Shown: positions 44,918 to 56,636 of the stretch, one piece after another
Numbering within the stretch: the stretch's first letter is position 1
Layout: every line of letters starts with the position of its first letter
DNA from: Myxococcus fulvus
GTDB lineage: Bacteria > Myxococcota > Myxococcia > Myxococcales > Myxococcaceae
Assembly (NCBI RefSeq): GCF_900111765.1
Contig: NZ_FOIB01000004.1
Location: 434,001 to 498,000 of the forward strand
DNA length: 64,000 nucleotides
Direction of reading: 5' to 3'
Position numbers and translations under genes: made by a program
Notes under the pieces: generated by a model
Seen by the model: only the letters and a program-made list of their open reading frames with translations
Told to the model about the DNA's origin: nothing
Database searches by the model: none

Positions 44918-45795
44918 GGCAGGAACGCCCACTTGATGCGGATGGAACCCGAGCCGCTCGGCGCCGGCGCCGCGCCCGTGCTGTTGCACGTCGCCTGCAC
45001 GTCCGGGCTGTAGTAGCCCGTCACCTCCAGCTTCACGTTGCGGCCATCCGCCAGCCGGACGATGAACACCCGGCCCGTCATCTGGACGCAGCGCACCGGG
45101 TACGTCCAGAAGGCCCCCAGCGCCGTCTTGGGACCATTGAGGCCCGAGTCATCCGGGACGAGCGTGCAGGTGCCCGAGGAGTCGTCCCACCACTTCTCCT
45201 TCTCGAACGTGAGCGAGGCGTCCACCGACGTCACCGACGCGAACGTGGTGCCCTCGGGCAGCGTCGCCACCGACACGCACGACGGACCCGACGTGCCGCT
45301 GTTGACGCGCATCGTGTAGCGACGCACCGCGATGTCCCAGCCCTCCGACGCGAGCGCCTCGTGGTCGTGGAGCTGCACCTTCGTCAGCCCCGTCGGCGTG
45401 AAGCGCAGGTACGCATAGGACTGGTTCGGCGTCAGGCCACCACCCGTGGAGTCCACGAACGTGTGGAACTCGCCCGCCGTCGTACCCTCCTCGCGGACCT
45501 CGCCCGTGTTCAGCACGTTGTAGAGCTTCAGCGTGTCGATGGTCTGCTCGCTGCAGTTCACGGAAGTCGGGCCACACACCTGCGGCCCCGCGTCCGGCGT
45601 CCCCGAGTCCGGAGTCCCAGAGTCCGGCGTGCCCGCGTCCTCCTGCTGGCCCGCGTCCGGCGTGGGGTTGGGCGTGGGGTCCTTGTCGTCATCTCCGCAG
45701 CTCGCCAGCAACGCCAACGACATGACCACGGCGACCAGGACCCACAGGCCCTGCTGTCCGGCGCGCCTCGGCAACGCCTGCTCGGTATGACTCAT
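44914..45795 (-). CDS. HmuY-like heme-binding lipoprotein
   Basis: 293 residues from the ATG at 45795; lipobox LASC (Cys33), then a PDAG/PDSG linker (about 45-72). The rest shows the HmuY pattern: YAYLRFTPTGLTKV, a strong WDIAVRRYTMRVNSGTSGP block, and VRCVQMTGRVFIVR. HmuY proteins capture heme at the cell surface. A Fur-box match 147 bases upstream supports iron control. The downstream metalloprotease gene is coupled. No heme receptor gene is next to it in this window. Confidence 0.85.
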   Translation of the reverse strand: MSHTEQALPRRAGQQGLWVLVAVVMSLALLASCGDDDKDPTPNPTPDAGQQEDAGTPDSGTPDSGTPDAGPQVCGPTSVNCSEQTIDTLKLYNVLNTGEVREEGTTAGEFHTFVDSTGGGLTPNQSYAYLRFTPTGLTKVQLHDHEALASEGWDIAVRRYTMRVNSGTSGPSCVSVATLPEGTTFASVTSVDASLTFEKEKWWDDSSGTCTLVPDDSGLNGPKTALGAFWTYPVRCVQMTGRVFIVRLADGRNVKLEVTGYYSPDVQATCNSTGAAPAPSGSGSIRIKWAFLP

Positions 45796-45940
45796 CTTCG
45801 TATCCCTCTTCCCTGAACGGACTGCGTGACGTGCCCACCGGAGCGGGGGCCCCGGCCTTCCTCGTCGAGGGCCCCCTTCACGCGCGCGCACACCGCACGC
45901 CCCGAGGGCTCCACCTCACTCGACAGGGCGGCACCCTACT

Positions 45941-45960
45941 TGATAACGATTCTCATATTC
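45941..45960 (-). promoter_or_regulatory. Fur box upstream of the HmuY-like gene
   Basis: Read as 7-1-7 (TGATAAC-G-ATTCTCA at 45941-45955) it matches TGATAAT-N-ATTATCA at 12 of 14 arm bases; read as the 19-base Fur box it matches at 14 of 19. It sits in an AT-rich patch about 150 bases before the ATG. Confidence 0.7.
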
Positions 45961-45985
45961 AATATTGGATTTTGAACCTCGGAAG

Positions 45986-46007
45986 GCCCCCTGGGTGGAC
46001 GGGGGGC
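45986..46007 (-). terminator. Hairpin downstream of glgC
   Basis: GCCCCC (45986-45991) pairs with GGGGGC (46002-46007) around a 10-base loop, 15 bases past the glgC stop. It insulates glgC from the iron-regulated operon; no T-run. Confidence 0.4.
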
Positions 46008-46021
46008 GCGGGCCGTGGGCG

Positions 46022-47269
46022 CTACTCGAAGCGGTAGCCCTTGGGCACCACGACGATGCCGCTCTCGGTGATGGTGAAGCCCCGGGCGCGGTCGGCCTCC
46101 AGGTCGTAGCCCACCTTCGCGTTGGGCGGCACGCGCACGCCCTTGTCGATGATGGCGTTCTTCACCTGGGCGTGCCGGCCGATGTCGACCTCGTCGAAGA
46201 TGACCGAGCGCTGCACGCTGGCGTAGCTGTTCACGCGCGCGCGGCGGAAGAGGATGCTCTCACGCACCACACCGCCGGAGATGATGCAGCCGCCGGCCAC
46301 CATGGAGTTGAGCGCGCGGCCCACGCGGTCACCGGACTCGTGGACGAACTTGGCGGGCGGGCTGTACTCGCTGGCGGTGCGCAGCGGCCACTCGGCGTTG
46401 AAGATGTCGAACTCCGGGTTCACCGACACCAGGTCCATGGACGCCTCGTGGTACGCGTCCAGCGTGCCCACGTCGCGCCAGTAGGTGTTGGGGCCCGTCT
46501 GCCCGGGGATGGGGTTCTTGGCGAAGTCGTACGCGTGGATGTGATAGCCGTCCTTGAGCGCGCGCGGCAGCACGTCCTTGCCGAAGTCGTGCTGCGAGCC
46601 CTCCGACTTCGCGTCGACCTCCAACAGCTCCGCGAGCACCTTGCTGCGGAAGATGTAGTTGCCCATGCTGGCGAGCGCGGTGTCGGGCCGGCCGGGGATG
46701 GACTTGGGGTTCTTGGGCTTCTCCTGGAACTCCGTCACGCGGCCGCGCTCGTCCACCTGCATGACGCCGAAGCGGTGCGCGTCGGCGAGCGGCGTGGGGT
46801 ACGCGGCGATGGTGATGTCGGCGCGCTGGGCCTCGTGCTGCTCCAGCATGTGCGCCACGTTCATCTTGTAGATGTGGTCGCCGGAGAAGATGGCCAGGTG
46901 CTCGGGGCGGTGGTTCTCCACCAGGTGCATGTTCTGGTAGATGGCGTCCGCGGTGCCCCGGTACCAGACGGGCCCCAGCTCCTCGTACAGGTACATCTGC
47001 GCGGGGACGAGCGTGATGAAGTAGTCCGACAACAACACCGAGCCGAAGCGCCAGCCGCGCTGGATGTGCTCCGTCAACGACTGCGCCTTGAACTGCGTCA
47101 GGACGTAGATGGAGTAGATGCCGGAGTTGATGAAGTTGTTGAGCGCGAAGTCGATGATGCGGAACTTCGAGCCGAAGGGCACCGCCGGCTTCGAGCGTCG
47201 CAGCGTCAGCGGCGCCAGCCGGGTTCCCTGGCCTCCGGCCAGCACCATGCCCAGGATTCGCGTGCCCAT
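46022..47269 (-). CDS. glgC: Glucose-1-phosphate adenylyltransferase (ADP-glucose pyrophosphorylase)
   Basis: 415 residues, full length. N-terminal nucleotidyltransferase signature ([16 protein letters not shown]), [23 protein letters not shown] and a C-terminal left-handed beta-helix (VSNS...[20 protein letters not shown]). It makes ADP-glucose for glycogen synthesis. It stands alone between a beta-propeller lipoprotein gene and the Fur-controlled operon. Other glycogen genes are not in this window. Confidence 0.95.
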   Translation of the reverse strand: MGTRILGMVLAGGQGTRLAPLTLRRSKPAVPFGSKFRIIDFALNNFINSGIYSIYVLTQFKAQSLTEHIQRGWRFGSVLLSDYFITLVPAQMYLYEELGPVWYRGTADAIYQNMHLVENHRPEHLAIFSGDHIYKMNVAHMLEQHEAQRADITIAAYPTPLADAHRFGVMQVDERGRVTEFQEKPKNPKSIPGRPDTALASMGNYIFRSKVLAELLEVDAKSEGSQHDFGKDVLPRALKDGYHIHAYDFAKNPIPGQTGPNTYWRDVGTLDAYHEASMDLVSVNPEFDIFNAEWPLRTASEYSPPAKFVHESGDRVGRALNSMVAGGCIISGGVVRESILFRRARVNSYASVQRSVIFDEVDIGRHAQVKNAIIDKGVRVPPNAKVGYDLEADRARGFTITESGIVVVPKGYRFE

Positions 47270-47378
47270 GTCGAGGTGTTGCCTCCCTGGCGCCGCAGTA
47301 TAGGGGGCCCAGGGAGGTTGTCCGTTTTCGCGGCGCGCGGCTTCCTGATGTCCGCGTGCGTCAACATGGGCGGACGGA

Positions 47379-48728
47379 TTATTGGGGCCGCAGGTGTTGG
47401 ATGAGCTGCTTGCTGGTGAAGGTCGAGGCGTCGATGTCCGCGACGCCGGTGAGGGTGATGGCGCCCGTCGGGTGGTACGTCAGCTCCCAGGCGGCGGAGT
47501 GGTAGGGGCCATACCGGGCCGTCCACAGCCGGGTGCCCGAGGGGGAGTAGAGCCCGAGCACGCCGTCCGTCCCGCCGAACTGCGCGTCCGGCGGCGGGCA
47601 CGCGCCATCGCAGGAGCCCAGCACGGCGATGCCGAGCGGCCCCACGGCGACGTCCTTCATCCAGCTGCCCATGAGGCCCAGCCAGCGCTCCTCGCCGTCG
47701 AGCGAGTACACGGCGAGGTTGCCGCGGCCGTAGAGATTGCCCGCGGGGTAGTCCTGGCCGGCGAAGCGCATCGTCCCCGTGTAGCTGCCCACCGCGACGA
47801 CGTCGTCACCGAGCATGGCCACCGAGTAGAAGCCGCCCGTGCCCTGCGGGTACTCGCGGAACCAGCGGTGGGGGCCGTTCTTCGCGAACTTGGACACGAA
47901 CGCGGCCCGGTCCTGTGAGCGATTGAAGACGTAGCGCCAGCCCACCACGACGACGCCATCGTCCGAGGCCGTCTTCAGGTCCATCACCTCCACGCTGTCG
48001 CCCCGGCCGCCGATGGCGCGGTCGAAGACGTACTCACCCTTCGCGTCGAACTTGGCGATGTAGCCCTGGTACGCGGGCGTCTGCAGGAGCCACCGGACGC
48101 CGCCGCCCACGTTGCAGTTCTGCCCCACCTGTCCGCCGAGCCACACCGCGCCCTGCGAGTCGACGGCCACCGCGCGGATGCCCAGCTCGTCGCACAGGGC
48201 CTTGCGCCACACGAGCGCGCCCGTGGAGGAGAACTTCGCCACGAAGGACTTCTTGCCGAGCGGGCCGTCCCCCAGGTCCGTCAATGGCGAGGACTGCCCC
48301 GCGACGAGGATGTCGTCCTGCGCGTCCACCACCAGGTCGGGGAACGAATAGAAGTCCCAGCCGGGCGCGTCCCACGCGAAGGTCTTGCGCCAGAGCGTCT
48401 GGCCCTGCGGGTCGAGCTTGAGCAGCTCCAGGGTCCGCTCGGAGCCATTGCGCACGTAGGAGCCCAGCGTGAGCACGTTGCCCGCGCTGTCACGGGCGAT
48501 GCGCGAGGAGCGCGTGTTGCCTCGGTAGATGAGGTCCCCGTCGCGCACCTGCCAGGCGAGGACGCTCGGCGGGCCCACCGCCCGCGCCGCCTCGATGGGA
48601 CGCTCCGAGTCCTGCCCTGCCGGCCCCTGCGTCGCGCCGTCCCCCGGCCCGCACGCGGTCAGCGCCAGCATGGCCGAGAGGGCTCCCGCGAGCCCGCATG
48701 GGATTGTCCTCGAACTCAAACACTCCAT
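47379..48728 (-). CDS. Beta-propeller (SBBP-like repeat) lipoprotein
   Basis: 449 residues from the ATG at 48728, with a GGAAGGGAG site upstream; lipobox LTAC near residue 26. Repeats such as [15 protein letters not shown], ...[14 protein letters not shown]... and [16 protein letters not shown], each followed by VVVG-type strands, are the same propeller style as the lipoproteins at 5449-6822 and 62163-63524. No catalytic motif. Confidence 0.8.
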   Translation of the reverse strand: MECLSSRTIPCGLAGALSAMLALTACGPGDGATQGPAGQDSERPIEAARAVGPPSVLAWQVRDGDLIYRGNTRSSRIARDSAGNVLTLGSYVRNGSERTLELLKLDPQGQTLWRKTFAWDAPGWDFYSFPDLVVDAQDDILVAGQSSPLTDLGDGPLGKKSFVAKFSSTGALVWRKALCDELGIRAVAVDSQGAVWLGGQVGQNCNVGGGVRWLLQTPAYQGYIAKFDAKGEYVFDRAIGGRGDSVEVMDLKTASDDGVVVVGWRYVFNRSQDRAAFVSKFAKNGPHRWFREYPQGTGGFYSVAMLGDDVVAVGSYTGTMRFAGQDYPAGNLYGRGNLAVYSLDGEERWLGLMGSWMKDVAVGPLGIAVLGSCDGACPPPDAQFGGTDGVLGLYSPSGTRLWTARYGPYHSAAWELTYHPTGAITLTGVADIDASTFTSKQLIQHLRPQ

Positions 48729-49076
48729 GATGTGACTCCCTTCCACACGGCGGCGTGTCGCGCACGGACAGCCCCGGCATCCGATGGAGGACGCTCCCGT
48801 GGAGGTGGGTGTCACCCACGGGGAAACAACCCCCGGGTGTGTCGTGGATGCGACGGGCTGTTCAATCCCTGTCATCGACGGCGCGCGAGCACTGCGGGGA
48901 CTCGCGAAAGGCTCACTGCCCGGCAGACAGGCGAACGGGAGTAGAGGATGCGTGGGCCGCGCTCTATATCGGGCGTGCAACCTTGTCGTGGGGTCGAACG
49001 TGAGCGGGATGGGGAATCTGTCAGCAGTCGGGGCGATGGCGCCTGCGGTCGGGTCGAGCAGCCTGGAGGCGCTTCG
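48729..49076. other. Divergent intergenic region (about 350 bases)
   Basis: No supported gene. It holds the promoters for the propeller lipoprotein (leftward) and nagB-II (rightward). The perfect palindrome GTGGGTG-T-CACCCAC at 48805-48819 is the most notable element and may be an operator for one or both sides. Confidence 0.5.
48805..48819. promoter_or_regulatory. 15-base palindrome in nagB-II upstream region
   Basis: GTGGGTG-T-CACCCAC, a perfect 7-1-7 inverted repeat, about 260 bases before nagB-II and 77 bases from the divergent gene's start. Confidence 0.4.
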
Positions 49077-50102
49077 ATGACGCTGCCCATCATGGCTCGC
49101 GAGGCCGCGGAGGCTCCGGGGGTCGCCCGGCTCCAGCTGGCGCGCAGCGAGGACACCTTCGTGGAGCTGGGGGAGCGGCTGCGGCGCCGGCCTCCTCGCT
49201 TCGTCGTCACCTGCGCGCGAGGCAGCTCGGACCATGCGGCGGTCTACGGGAAGTACCTCATCGAGACGACGCTCGGCCGCGCGGTGGCCTCGGTGGGCCC
49301 CAGCGTGGCGTCCATCTACGGCGCGCATGCGCTGGACCTGCGCGACTCGCTCTTCATCGCCGTCTCGCAGTCCGGGCGCAGCCCCGACCTGCTGCGGCTG
49401 ACGGAGGCGGCGAAGGCCTCGGGCGCGCTCGTCGTCGGGTTCGTCAATGACGCCTCCGCGCCGCTCGGCGCGTTGTGTGACGTGAGCATCCCCCTGGACG
49501 CGGGCCCCGAGCGCGCCGTCGCCGCGACCAAGTCGTATCTGCTCTCCGGCCTCGCGTTCCTGCGCCTGGCGGCGCACTGGTCCGCGAGCCCGGAGCTGCA
49601 CGAGGCCGTCGCCGCGCTTCCGGAGGCCCTCGCGTCCGCGTGCGCGCTCGATTGGTGGCCCGCGCTGGAGACGCTCGTCGACGCGCAGAGCCTGTATGTC
49701 GTCGGCCGGGGCAGCGGCCTGGGCGCGGCGCTCGAGCTGGCGCTGAAGCTCAAGGAGACCTGCCGCCTGCACGCCGAGGCCTTCAGCGCGGCCGAGGTGG
49801 CCCACGGTCCGCTCGGGCTGGTGCAGCCGGGCTTCCCCGTCATCGCGCTGGGACAGGAGGACGGCTCGGCCGAGGGAACGCGCGCGGTGGTGCGCCGGAT
49901 GATGGAGCTGGGCGCGGAGGTGCGCACGGTGCTCCCCGTCCCCGGCGCCGCGACGCTGCCCACCGTTCCTGGTGTTCCCCTGGCGCTTGCGCCACTGTGC
50001 CAGGTGCAGAGCTTCTACCTGGCGGTCCACCGGCTCGCCACCGCGCGCGGAATGGACCCGGATGCACCCGCGAACCTTCGCAAGGTGACGGAGACGGTGT
50101 GA
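49077..50102 (+). CDS. SIS-domain glucosamine-6-phosphate deaminase-like protein (NagB-II type)
   Basis: 341 residues from the ATG at 49077, with a GGAGG site. Two sugar-isomerase (SIS) domains: CARGSSDHAA (47-56), AVSQSGRSPD, then VVGRGSGLGAALELALKLKETC and a hinge EVAHGPL. This is the isomerase half of GlmS, found alone as NagB-II/AgaS, which deaminates glucosamine-6-P to fructose-6-P. The stop overlaps nagA's GTG (GTGTGA), so the two are coupled. No regulator gene is adjacent. Confidence 0.88.
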   Translation: MTLPIMAREAAEAPGVARLQLARSEDTFVELGERLRRRPPRFVVTCARGSSDHAAVYGKYLIETTLGRAVASVGPSVASIYGAHALDLRDSLFIAVSQSGRSPDLLRLTEAAKASGALVVGFVNDASAPLGALCDVSIPLDAGPERAVAATKSYLLSGLAFLRLAAHWSASPELHEAVAALPEALASACALDWWPALETLVDAQSLYVVGRGSGLGAALELALKLKETCRLHAEAFSAAEVAHGPLGLVQPGFPVIALGQEDGSAEGTRAVVRRMMELGAEVRTVLPVPGAATLPTVPGVPLALAPLCQVQSFYLAVHRLATARGMDPDAPANLRKVTETV

Positions 50103-51265
50103 CCAGACACATCCTCACGGGCTCGCGCGTGTTCACCGGCGAGCGCATCCTCGAGGGCCACTCGGTGGTGCTCGACGCCGGGCACATCGTCGCCGTGGTG
50201 CCGCGCCGCGAGGCGCCCGTGGGGCTCTCCACCCGCGAGCTCCCCGCCGACACATTGCTCGCCCCGGGCTTCATCGACCTCCAGGTGAACGGCGCGGGCG
50301 GGGTGCTGTTCAACGACTCGCCCACGGTCGACGCGGCGCTCGCCATCGCGTCCACGCTGCGCCGCTCGGGCACCACGAGCCTGCTGCCCACGTTCATCAC
50401 CGACGCACCCGAGCGCACCCGGCTCGCCTGTGACGCCGCGACGCGCGCGCTGGAGCAGCCCGGCAGCGGCGTGCTCGGGGTCCACCTGGAAGGCCCGTTC
50501 ATCAGCCCCGAGCGCCCTGGCGTCCACGCGCCGCACCACATCCGTCAGCCCGGAGCCGAGGACCTCGCGTCCCTCGTCGCGCTCGGCGAGCGACTGGCTC
50601 GGGCTGGGGGCAGGTTGTTGATGACGCTCGCGCCAGAGCGCGTGGAGGACACGTTCCTCCAGAGGCTCAGCGGCTCGGGCGCGGTGCTGTTCGCCGGCCA
50701 CACGGCGGCGAGCTACGAGCGGACCCAGCAAGCGCTCGCGGCGGGCGTGCGCGGCTTCACGCACCTGTTCAACGCGATGCCTCCGGTGCAGGGACGGCAG
50801 CCCGGCCCCGTGGTCGCGGGCTTCGAGTCCGATGACGCGTGGTGCGGCGTCATCGTGGACGGCGTCCACGTGCACCCGGCGAACCTGCGTCAGCTCTTGA
50901 AGGCCAAGCCTCGCGGCAAGGTCTTCCTCGTCACCGACGCGATGCCGCCCGTGGGCACGAAGGAGACGACCTTCACGCTGTATGGACACACCATCCTGCG
51001 GCGCGATGGACGGCTGGTGACGGAGGACGGCACCCTGGCCGGCGCGGACATCGACATGGCGTCGGCGGTGCGCAACACCGTTCGACTCCTGGGCGTGCCT
51101 TTCGAGGAGGCGCTGCGCATGGCCTCGCTCTATCCCGCCCGGTTGCTCGGTCTGGAATCGCGGCTGGGCGGGCTCGCGCCTGGCCAACGCGCGAACCTCG
51201 CGCTGCTGCGTGACGACGTCAGCGTGCTCGCCACCTGGGTGGATGGAAACGAACAGTGGCACTGA
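50099..51265 (+). CDS. nagA: N-acetylglucosamine-6-phosphate deacetylase
   Basis: 388 residues from the GTG overlapping the nagB-II stop. Amidohydrolase fold with GFIDLQVNGAGG (metal Asp/Asn area), VHLEGPFISP, FAGHTAASYE (His), THLFNAMPP (His) and VTDAMPPVG (catalytic Asp). It removes acetate from GlcNAc-6-P, feeding NagB-II. Together with the chitinase downstream this suggests use of chitin or cell-wall amino sugars. No kinase or transporter gene is adjacent. Confidence 0.93.
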   Translation: MTRHILTGSRVFTGERILEGHSVVLDAGHIVAVVPRREAPVGLSTRELPADTLLAPGFIDLQVNGAGGVLFNDSPTVDAALAIASTLRRSGTTSLLPTFITDAPERTRLACDAATRALEQPGSGVLGVHLEGPFISPERPGVHAPHHIRQPGAEDLASLVALGERLARAGGRLLMTLAPERVEDTFLQRLSGSGAVLFAGHTAASYERTQQALAAGVRGFTHLFNAMPPVQGRQPGPVVAGFESDDAWCGVIVDGVHVHPANLRQLLKAKPRGKVFLVTDAMPPVGTKETTFTLYGHTILRRDGRLVTEDGTLAGADIDMASAVRNTVRLLGVPFEEALRMASLYPARLLGLESRLGGLAPGQRANLALLRDDVSVLATWVDGNEQWH

Positions 51266-51339
51266 GCAGGTGACGCTCGCGTCACTTCCGGTGGCTGCGT
51301 GTTCTTCCACTCACACCATTCGTTGCGTGAGGCTTTGAC

Positions 51340-51352
51340 CCGGAAAATCCGG
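51340..51352. promoter_or_regulatory. Palindrome upstream of chitinase gene
   Basis: CCGGA-AAA-TCCGG, a perfect 5-3-5 palindrome 74 bases before the chitinase ATG, in an AT-richer patch. A possible operator. Confidence 0.35.
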
Positions 51353-51426
51353 TCCACGCCTCCTTCCTGGAAACGAGTTCCCGAGCGGGTTTCGGACTCG
51401 CGTCCAACGAAGCGAGGAGAGAAAGC

Positions 51427-53454
<2,028 letters not shown>

Positions 53455-53472
53455 ACCAGGAAATCACGGGAG

Positions 53473-53499
53473 GCGGAGCCTGGGTATCGGCTCCGCTTT
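53473..53499 (+). terminator. Rho-independent-like terminator after chitinase
   Basis: GCGGAGCC (53473-53480) and GGCTCCGC (53489-53496) form a perfect stem with loop TGGGTATC, followed by TTT. It lies 18 bases after the chitinase stop. Confidence 0.65.
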
Positions 53500-53576
53500 C
53501 CTCGATCGCGCTTCACCAGCGCTCCTCGTGATACACGGCGCCAGCGAAGAAGATGTTTCGCGTGGCGAAGGAGCGT

Positions 53577-56573
53577 ATGGAAAGAAGAGTGATGTCGAGG
53601 GGGCTCGTGGTCGCGGTGGTGAGTGGATGGCTGCTGGCTGCTTGCGGGGGAGGTGGAAACGGAGTGCCCGACGGCTCGACCCAGCCGGACTCCGGAACAC
53701 ATACCGGGCCGGATTCCGGTACGCCGCGTGAAGACGCGGGCACGCCGGACTCGGGGACGCCAGACGCAGGCACGCCGGACTCGGGTACGCCAGACGCGGG
53801 CACGTCGGACGCGGGACCTCCGGAGGACACCACGCCTCCCGACGCGCCGACGCTCACCGGGAGCACACCCGCCTCTCCCGCCAATGACAACACACCTCGC
53901 ATCCTGGCCAGGACCGAGCCCGGCGCGCGCGTGCGCCTCTACACGGTCGCGGGCTGCTCCGGCGCCATCGCCGGCGAGAGCGCCGCGGACTCCGCGGGCC
54001 AGGTCTCCATCCCCGTGACGGTGTCCGACGACGCATGGGTCTCCTTCCATGCGCTGGCCATCGACCAGGCCGGGAACGTCTCCGCGTGCTCGACCCAAGG
54101 TCTGACCTACCGCGAGGACAGCACCCCGCCCACGCTCTCGGGCCTCCGGCTGTCGCCCTCGGATGCCGCCAACAACAACACCCCGCTCCTCATCGGCGGC
54201 ACGGAGTCGGGCGCCACCGTCCGGCTCTACCTGAATGGAACCTGCTCCGGCACGGCGGCCGACAGCCAGGTGGCGGACGCGGCCGGCACGTTCTCCCTCC
54301 ACCTGTCCGTCCCGGATGACAGCGTCACGGACACCTCCGTCTCCACCACCGACGCCGCGGGCAACACCTCGCGCTGCACCGTGGGCCCCACGTATCGCGA
54401 GGACAGCACGCCGCCCGCGACTCCCACCCTGGCCACCACCCCCGTCGGCCCCGCCAATCACAACACGCCGGTCCTCCAGGTCACCACCGAGCCGGGAGCC
54501 CAGGTGCGCTTCTTCTCGGGCACGACGTGTACGGGAGGAGAGCTCGCCTCGCGCGCCGCCGACAACCAGGGGCAGGTCTCCCTGTCGCTCTCCGTGGGCG
54601 ACAACAGCGCGTCGACCTACGTGGCCCAGGCCACGGACGCGGTCGGCAACGTCTCCGCCTGCTCCGCGGCGCTGACCTTCGTGGAGGACAGCACGGCGCC
54701 CTCCGAGCTGGCCGCCACGGTGATGGATGGCCACACCGGCCCGGAGCTCGCCTACCAGAACAGCAACACGCGCGTGGCCGCGCGCTGGTCCGGCTTCAGC
54801 GATGCCGTGGGCATCCGGCGCTACGAGCTCGCCGTGACGTCCACCCCCGCGTGCCCCGGCAACGCGAGCAGCATCCAGGATGTCGGCGCCACGTCGTCCG
54901 TGGAGCTCACGGTCCTCACCCTGGCCGAGCAGCGCTATTACAGCTGCGTTCGCGCCGTGGATGCGGCCGGGAACACGTCGGGCTGGAAGATGTCGGATGG
55001 CTTCATCGTGGACGTCACTCCGCCGCGCGTGGTGTCCGCCACGCCCACCGCGTCCACGGCCTCGCCCTGGACCGCCATCGAGGTGACGTTCAGCGAGACG
55101 ACCCTCGACACCACCAGCGTCACACCGACCTCGTTCCAGATCACCGCGGACGGCAAGGCGTTGTCCGGGAGCGCGGTGTCCTGCGCCTCGGGCAGGTGCA
55201 CGCTCACGCTGAAGCCCGGACCGGCGTTCGGCGCGCAGGTGGGCGTCGTCCTCGACGGGGTGAAGGACCTCGCCGGCAACGCGATGACCGCCCCCCACAC
55301 CTGGGGCTATGCGGTCCGCGCGGCCCAGTGGAACGCCCCCCTGGTCCTCGCGAGCAACCCGAACCGCAATGCGGTCGACGCCGCGCTCACGATGGACTCC
55401 TCCGGCGTGGCGACGGCCCTCTATGTCAACGCGGGGCTCCGCTCCCGGCGCCACAAGCCCGGCGCGGCCTGGGAGACGGACCAGACCGTGGGCGCGGGGA
55501 CCCTCTCCACCTCACTTCCCAAACCGGGCGCGCTCACGACCCTGTCCGACGGCACCCCGCTCGCCGTCGTGGAGGCGTGGCCGCAGGGGAGCTCCAGCGT
55601 CCGCAGGGCCTACAGCGTCCTCGCCACGGGCGCCGACAGCAGCGTCCAGAGCTGGAGCGTGCCGCAGGTGCTCGGTGAGAACACGGGGCGGAATGCGGAG
55701 GCCTCCCGCCTGGTGGCGGCGCCCAACCAGGCGGCCCTCTCCTCCTGGGTCGAGGAGAGCGCCACACAGACCTTCCTGTGGGTGCAGCCCTACGACGGGA
55801 GCTCGGGCTGGGGAACGCCGGTCCTCGTGCGCACCATCGACGGCTCGAATTGGTCCTACTTGTCGGACGGTCATGACGTCGGAGTGGACTCGCGTGGCAA
55901 CGGGGTGCTGGTCTGGTCCGAGCTCAACTACCCGCTCCAGTACTCGCGAAAGGGCTTCTGGACCTGGAGCGCGCCGACGCGCGGCGAGAGCATCGGAGGC
56001 CGCTATCCGCAAATCGTCCTGAACGCGGATGGGACGGGCTTTGGCGTCTGGATTCGCACGTACCTCGACGTGAAACGCGTGTACGCGAACCCCTTCCATG
56101 TCGATTCCGGCTTCGACGAGCAGGAGGTGCCCCTCCACACGCAGGGAAACACCATTGGAGATCCGACGGTGGGCGCGGATGCGGCCGGCAATACGTTCGT
56201 CGTCTGGAGTCAGTCGGACGCCACCTCCGAGTGGGGCCTGTGGTGCGCTCGTTACGTGAAGGGCTCGGGCTGGCAGCCGGCACAGTTGCTCGCATCGGAC
56301 TACGGCGGGGCCAATGACATCCACGTCTCCCCCTCGGGCTCTGCCGTGGTTGTCTATGGCGTCGACGAGGGAGCGACCACGGCCGTCTGGGCGCGGCGCT
56401 TCGTGCCGGGCACGGGCTGGACCGCCGCCCAGCGGCTCGATTTCGCCACGGTGAAGGGCTACCTCGGAGTCCTCGAGGTGGCCACCAGCCCACTCGGAAA
56501 TGCCGCCGTCATCTGGTCGCGGCAGGACACGGACTCGGGCGTCTACTCCTTGTCCGGAGCCGTCTTCGAGTAG
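53577..56573 (+). CDS. Large Ig-like/beta-propeller-like lipoprotein
   Basis: 998 residues from the ATG at 53577 (AAGGAG before it; ATGs at 53553 and 53592 are alternatives). Lipobox LAAC (Cys23), then a long PDSGTPDAGT linker (about 38-85). Residues ~90-420 are three or four Ig-like modules separated by TYREDSTPP-like boundaries, with repeated S/TP-x-NxNTPxL motifs. A fibronectin-like part and a Big-type module (VTFSETTLDTTSV) follow. The last ~380 residues form a W-rich repeat (GNTFVVWSQSD, GNGVLVWSEL), propeller-like. Secreted, surface-anchored; probably adhesive. No catalytic motif. Confidence 0.85.
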   Translation: MERRVMSRGLVVAVVSGWLLAACGGGGNGVPDGSTQPDSGTHTGPDSGTPREDAGTPDSGTPDAGTPDSGTPDAGTSDAGPPEDTTPPDAPTLTGSTPASPANDNTPRILARTEPGARVRLYTVAGCSGAIAGESAADSAGQVSIPVTVSDDAWVSFHALAIDQAGNVSACSTQGLTYREDSTPPTLSGLRLSPSDAANNNTPLLIGGTESGATVRLYLNGTCSGTAADSQVADAAGTFSLHLSVPDDSVTDTSVSTTDAAGNTSRCTVGPTYREDSTPPATPTLATTPVGPANHNTPVLQVTTEPGAQVRFFSGTTCTGGELASRAADNQGQVSLSLSVGDNSASTYVAQATDAVGNVSACSAALTFVEDSTAPSELAATVMDGHTGPELAYQNSNTRVAARWSGFSDAVGIRRYELAVTSTPACPGNASSIQDVGATSSVELTVLTLAEQRYYSCVRAVDAAGNTSGWKMSDGFIVDVTPPRVVSATPTASTASPWTAIEVTFSETTLDTTSVTPTSFQITADGKALSGSAVSCASGRCTLTLKPGPAFGAQVGVVLDGVKDLAGNAMTAPHTWGYAVRAAQWNAPLVLASNPNRNAVDAALTMDSSGVATALYVNAGLRSRRHKPGAAWETDQTVGAGTLSTSLPKPGALTTLSDGTPLAVVEAWPQGSSSVRRAYSVLATGADSSVQSWSVPQVLGENTGRNAEASRLVAAPNQAALSSWVEESATQTFLWVQPYDGSSGWGTPVLVRTIDGSNWSYLSDGHDVGVDSRGNGVLVWSELNYPLQYSRKGFWTWSAPTRGESIGGRYPQIVLNADGTGFGVWIRTYLDVKRVYANPFHVDSGFDEQEVPLHTQGNTIGDPTVGADAAGNTFVVWSQSDATSEWGLWCARYVKGSGWQPAQLLASDYGGANDIHVSPSGSAVVVYGVDEGATTAVWARRFVPGTGWTAAQRLDFATVKGYLGVLEVATSPLGNAAVIWSRQDTDSGVYSLSGAVFE
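53718..53815 (+). repeat. Low-complexity PDSGT/PDAGT linker repeat
   Basis: About eight 12-15-base units in frame encode DSGTPDAGT-like linker repeats, a style also seen in the HmuY-like and fibro-slime lipoproteins. Confidence 0.8.
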
Positions 56574-56588
56574 ACGCATCTGTTGATT

Positions 56589-56622
56589 ACCTCCGGCCCC
56601 TGGGACTCCTGGGGCCGGAGGT
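56589..56622. terminator. Strong bidirectional hairpin before modC end
   Basis: ACCTCCGGCCCC (56589-56600) and GGGGCCGGAGGT (56611-56622) form a perfect 12-base stem with a 10-base loop, 16 bases after the large lipoprotein stop and 15 before the modC stop. Confidence 0.7.
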
Positions 56623-56636
56623 GAAGAGCGAGCGAC

